Assembly (NCBI GenBank): GCA_017470045.1
Contig: JAFUFG010000250.1
Span: 1-6,664 of the forward strand
Source of the DNA: Bacilli bacterium
GTDB taxonomy: Bacteria; Bacillota_I; Bacilli_A; RF39; UBA660
Direction: 5' to 3'
DNA: 6,664 nucleotides
The notes beneath the pieces are model-generated. The model searched no databases and had not been told where the DNA came from. It was given only the letters and a program-made list of their open reading frames with translations. Both the position numbers and the translations under genes were made by a program. Of the stretch, positions 4,242 through 6,664 are shown one piece after another. Positions within the stretch are counted from its first letter, which is position 1. Each line of letters begins with the position of its first letter.

Positions 4242-6664
4242 CTCTTAAACTATTCTCCACGTAAGCTAAGATTTCTTTTAAATTACCTATTGTTTTACCT
4301 CCACCTTGAGCAAATGTAGGACTTCCTCCTCCATTACCTTCAGCTTGTTGACTAGCTCCTTTTACAACCATTCCAGCATTAACACTGCATGTACTACGAG
4401 CAATAAAGTTAACACTAGAATCTTCTTTTACATTAGCAAAGAAAACAAATCCTTCTTTCATTTCATTTACTAAGCTATCTGCAATTGTCTTTAATAAGTT
4501 AATATCTTTATCATGAACTTCCATAACAATACCCATTGTACCATTATAGTCTTTCTCTTTTTCACGATAAATATCTAAGTTTTCTAATGTCTTCTTTTGT
4601 TTTAATTCGAAATATTTCTTTTCTAAATCTTTTACCTCTTGTTGTACATATTGAAGTTCATTCTTAACAAACATAATATCTTTATAAGAAGTTGGTTTCG
4701 GATTATCAATATCAACATCAAACTCTAATTTAATACCTTCATTGCGAGCAGATTCTAAGATACCCTTAGCCTTCATCAATAACTTAACGATTTCTTCATG
4801 GTATGGAGCAATAACTTCACTAAGTACTGGTTCAATTCTTTCTCCTGTAATACCTTCAATACGGTAAGTATTACTTCCTTTTGATTCGCACATAGAAATA
4901 GCAAAGTTACCAATTTCTTTTGTATTAGAAGTATGAGTACCACCACATAACTCCATAGACTTACCAATCTTAACAACACGAACCATTTCTCCGTATTTCT
5001 CACCAAATAATGCCATAGCACCCATTTGTTTTGCTTTATCGATTGGTAAAATCTCCGTAGAAACAATTAAATTCTTATGAATCATATCATTAGCAAACTT
5101 TTCAACTTCTAATAACTTATCATCCGTCATCTTGCCAGTATAAGTAAAGTCAAAACGAAGTTTCATTGAATCTACATAACTACCAGCTTGTTTAATGGTA
5201 TTAGAAACAACTTGTTGTAGAGAATATTGTAAGATATGAACACTAGAGTGATTGCATTCAGTTCTTCTTCTAGAATCTTTATCTAATACTTCCTCTACTT
5301 CATCTCCAATAGAAATAACTCCATCTAATAATTTTACTTTATGAATATGTTGACCATTAGGTCCTTTAAATACGTCTAATACACGTGCTTTAAAGTTCTT
5401 ACCAACGATCATTCCAGTATCACTAACTTGTCCACCACTCTCTGCATAGAAAATTGTTCTACTTAATGCAATATAAGTATCATGATCACAAGTGTCAATA
5501 ATTCCGTCTCTTGAGAAAATAGCATCAACCGTACTTCTTAAACGATATAATCCGTACGCAAATTCGCTTTTCTTTTTATAATTTAATAATACTTCATTTT
5601 GAGAAGCCATACTTCCAGTCTTTTTAGCATTCTTCTTAGCAAGTTCTTTTTGAGCTTCCATATATCTATTAAATTCCTCATAAGATACTTTAAATCCTAA
5701 TTCACTTAAATACTCTTCTGTTAATTCAAATGGGAATCCATAAGTATCATATAATTTGAAAGCATCTTCTCCACTGATACGTCCATCTTTAGAATTATCT
5801 ACTAATTCTTTTAAACGTTTTTCTCCAGCTTCCAAAGTCTTTAAGAATAATTTTTCTTCTTCTAATACAAGTGTTTCTACTTGAGGTCTCTTCTCAACAA
5901 TATATGGATAAGCATTCTTCATAACGTCTACAACGTCACTTACAAGCTTATACATAAATGGACATTCCATTCCTAAAGATTTTCCAACACGTACGCTACG
6001 ACGAAGTAAACGACGTAAAACATATCCACGACCTACATTTTCAAATGCAGCTCCATCTGCTAATGCAAAAGTAATAGCACGAATATGATCAGCAATAATC
6101 TTATATTCTTTTTGACCAACATAGTCAGCACCTGCAAGTTCGCTAATATGCTTCATAATTGGTGTAAATAAATCCGTCTCAAAATTCGAATCTACATTTT
6201 GGAAGATACAGCACCATCTCTCAAGTCCAGCACCAGTATCAATATTCTTACTAGGCAATTCCTTATATTCATTTCTAGGAACTCCTTCTTTCGAATTAAA
6301 TTGACTAAATACATTATTCCAAATTTCAATATAACGCTCTTGATCATCATCTACTTTAAATTTTTCAAAAGCATCTCCATCTGGATCATATTTTTCTCCA
6401 CGATCATAGAAAATTTCAGAATCCGGTCCACAAGGTCCTTCGCCAATTTCCCAGAAGTTTTCTTCTAATGGAATAATATGACTAGGATCCATTCCTACCT
6501 CTTTCCAACGATTAACAGCATCCTTATCATCAGGATAAACCGTTACAAATAACTTACTCTTATCAATATCAAAGTATTCAGGAGAAGTTAATAATTCCCA
6601 AGCAAAACCAATTGCTTCCATCTTAAAGTAATCTCCAATAGAGAAATTCCCCATCATTTCAAAG
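4231..6664 (-). CDS. alaS: Alanine-tRNA ligase, missing its N-terminus at the window edge
   Basis: This enzyme charges tRNA-Ala with alanine and hydrolyses mischarged Ser- or Gly-tRNA-Ala. The reading frame is open through base 6664 and begins FEMMGNFSIGDYFK, so roughly the first 80-90 residues lie outside; the internal Met at 6657 is not the start. The class II core contains ENFWEIGEGPCGPDSEIFYD (about 6404-6466), NIDTGAGLER (about 6218-6247) and the conserved RGYVLRRLLRR (about 5994-6035). The editing domain has ESGGQVSDTG, the zinc ligands HSSVH (HxxxH, 5250-5236) and CGGTH (4947-4933), and GSYVDSMKLRFDF. The C-Ala domain ends with the glycine-rich GNGGGSPTFAQGGGK. All domains needed for catalysis and editing are present in the visible part. 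The stop overlaps the holA start. The promoter and any T-box leader lie outside the window. Confidence 0.97.
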   Translation of the reverse strand, partial: FEMMGNFSIGDYFKMEAIGFAWELLTSPEYFDIDKSKLFVTVYPDDKDAVNRWKEVGMDPSHIIPLEENFWEIGEGPCGPDSEIFYDRGEKYDPDGDAFEKFKVDDDQERYIEIWNNVFSQFNSKEGVPRNEYKELPSKNIDTGAGLERWCCIFQNVDSNFETDLFTPIMKHISELAGADYVGQKEYKIIADHIRAITFALADGAAFENVGRGYVLRRLLRRSVRVGKSLGMECPFMYKLVSDVVDVMKNAYPYIVEKRPQVETLVLEEEKLFLKTLEAGEKRLKELVDNSKDGRISGEDAFKLYDTYGFPFELTEEYLSELGFKVSYEEFNRYMEAQKELAKKNAKKTGSMASQNEVLLNYKKKSEFAYGLYRLRSTVDAIFSRDGIIDTCDHDTYIALSRTIFYAESGGQVSDTGMIVGKNFKARVLDVFKGPNGQHIHKVKLLDGVISIGDEVEEVLDKDSRRRTECNHSSVHILQYSLQQVVSNTIKQAGSYVDSMKLRFDFTYTGKMTDDKLLEVEKFANDMIHKNLIVSTEILPIDKAKQMGAMALFGEKYGEMVRVVKIGKSMELCGGTHTSNTKEIGNFAISMCESKGSNTYRIEGITGERIEPVLSEVIAPYHEEIVKLLMKAKGILESARNEGIKLEFDVDIDNPKPTSYKDIMFVKNELQYVQQEVKDLEKKYFELKQKKTLENLDIYREKEKDYNGTMGIVMEVHDKDINLLKTIADSLVNEMKEGFVFFANVKEDSSVNFIARSTCSVNAGMVVKGASQQAEGNGGGSPTFAQGGGKTIGNLKEILAYVENSLRDAE

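Noticed and set aside
4776..5066. Second minus-strand frame of 96 codons inside alaS
   Set aside because: It is an out-of-frame shadow of the AlaRS editing domain.
6199..6468. Plus-strand reading frame of 89 codons antisense to alaS
   Set aside because: It lies opposite strongly conserved AlaRS motifs, is rich in Ile, Phe and Ser as expected from the complement of AT-rich coding DNA, and resembles no known protein.
1..6664. Mycoplasma-type genetic code with UGA as tryptophan
   Set aside because: All genes are full length under the standard bacterial code, tryptophans are TGG, and no in-frame TGA interrupts a conserved domain. The absence of TGA stops in so few genes is not evidence either way.
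1..6664. tRNA, rRNA, CRISPR array, insertion sequence or attachment site
   Set aside because: No cloverleaf-like sequence, regularly spaced repeats, transposase motifs or terminal inverted repeats were seen; the repeats found are short and promoter-associated.

Overview
This window looks like chromosomal DNA from a low-GC Firmicutes-type bacterium or a close relative (Bacilli, Erysipelotrichia, Clostridia or a Mycoplasmatota-like lineage). It is strongly AT-rich, has Bacillus-like Shine-Dalgarno sites (AGGAGG, GGAGGG, GAGGTGA), uses TAA or TAG for every stop, and encodes tryptophan as TGG. The AlaRS motifs are of the Firmicutes type. I cannot name a genus from the sequence alone.

Layout from left to right: (1) The last 13 codons of a plus-strand gene run off the left edge and end inside a bidirectional terminator. 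(2) A minus-strand TetR-family regulator (70-633) is divergent from a plus-strand fatty-acid-type acyl-CoA synthetase (778-2520). The 144-bp spacer holds overlapping back-to-back promoters, a 16-bp operator-like palindrome and a pair of 12-bp direct repeats. (3) A convergent minus-strand gene for an unrecognised 135-residue protein (2517-2924) shares a terminator with the synthetase; the stop codons of both genes lie in the hairpin loop. (4) A small minus-strand gene (3047-3244) encodes an unrecognised 65-residue cysteine-containing protein. (5) The minus-strand pair alaS (4231 to beyond the right edge) and holA (3303-4241) overlap by 11 nt.

Two functional units can be read. The left one is a locally regulated lipid or acyl-acid activation module: the TetR protein probably senses an acyl or aromatic ligand and controls both itself and the AMP-forming synthetase. 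The right one is housekeeping, with alanine-tRNA charging and editing (AlaRS) coupled to the clamp-loader delta subunit (HolA). It may read through a terminator into the 65-residue gene.

The DNA is very compact: four hairpin terminators overlap or touch stop codons. No RNA genes, insertion sequences, CRISPR arrays or prophage genes were seen, and no gene-free stretch exceeds 300 bases. I found no clear evidence of a new multi-gene system. The most notable points are the divergent control region, the dual-coding terminator, an orphan plus-strand promoter that fires straight into a terminator, and two small unrecognised genes.
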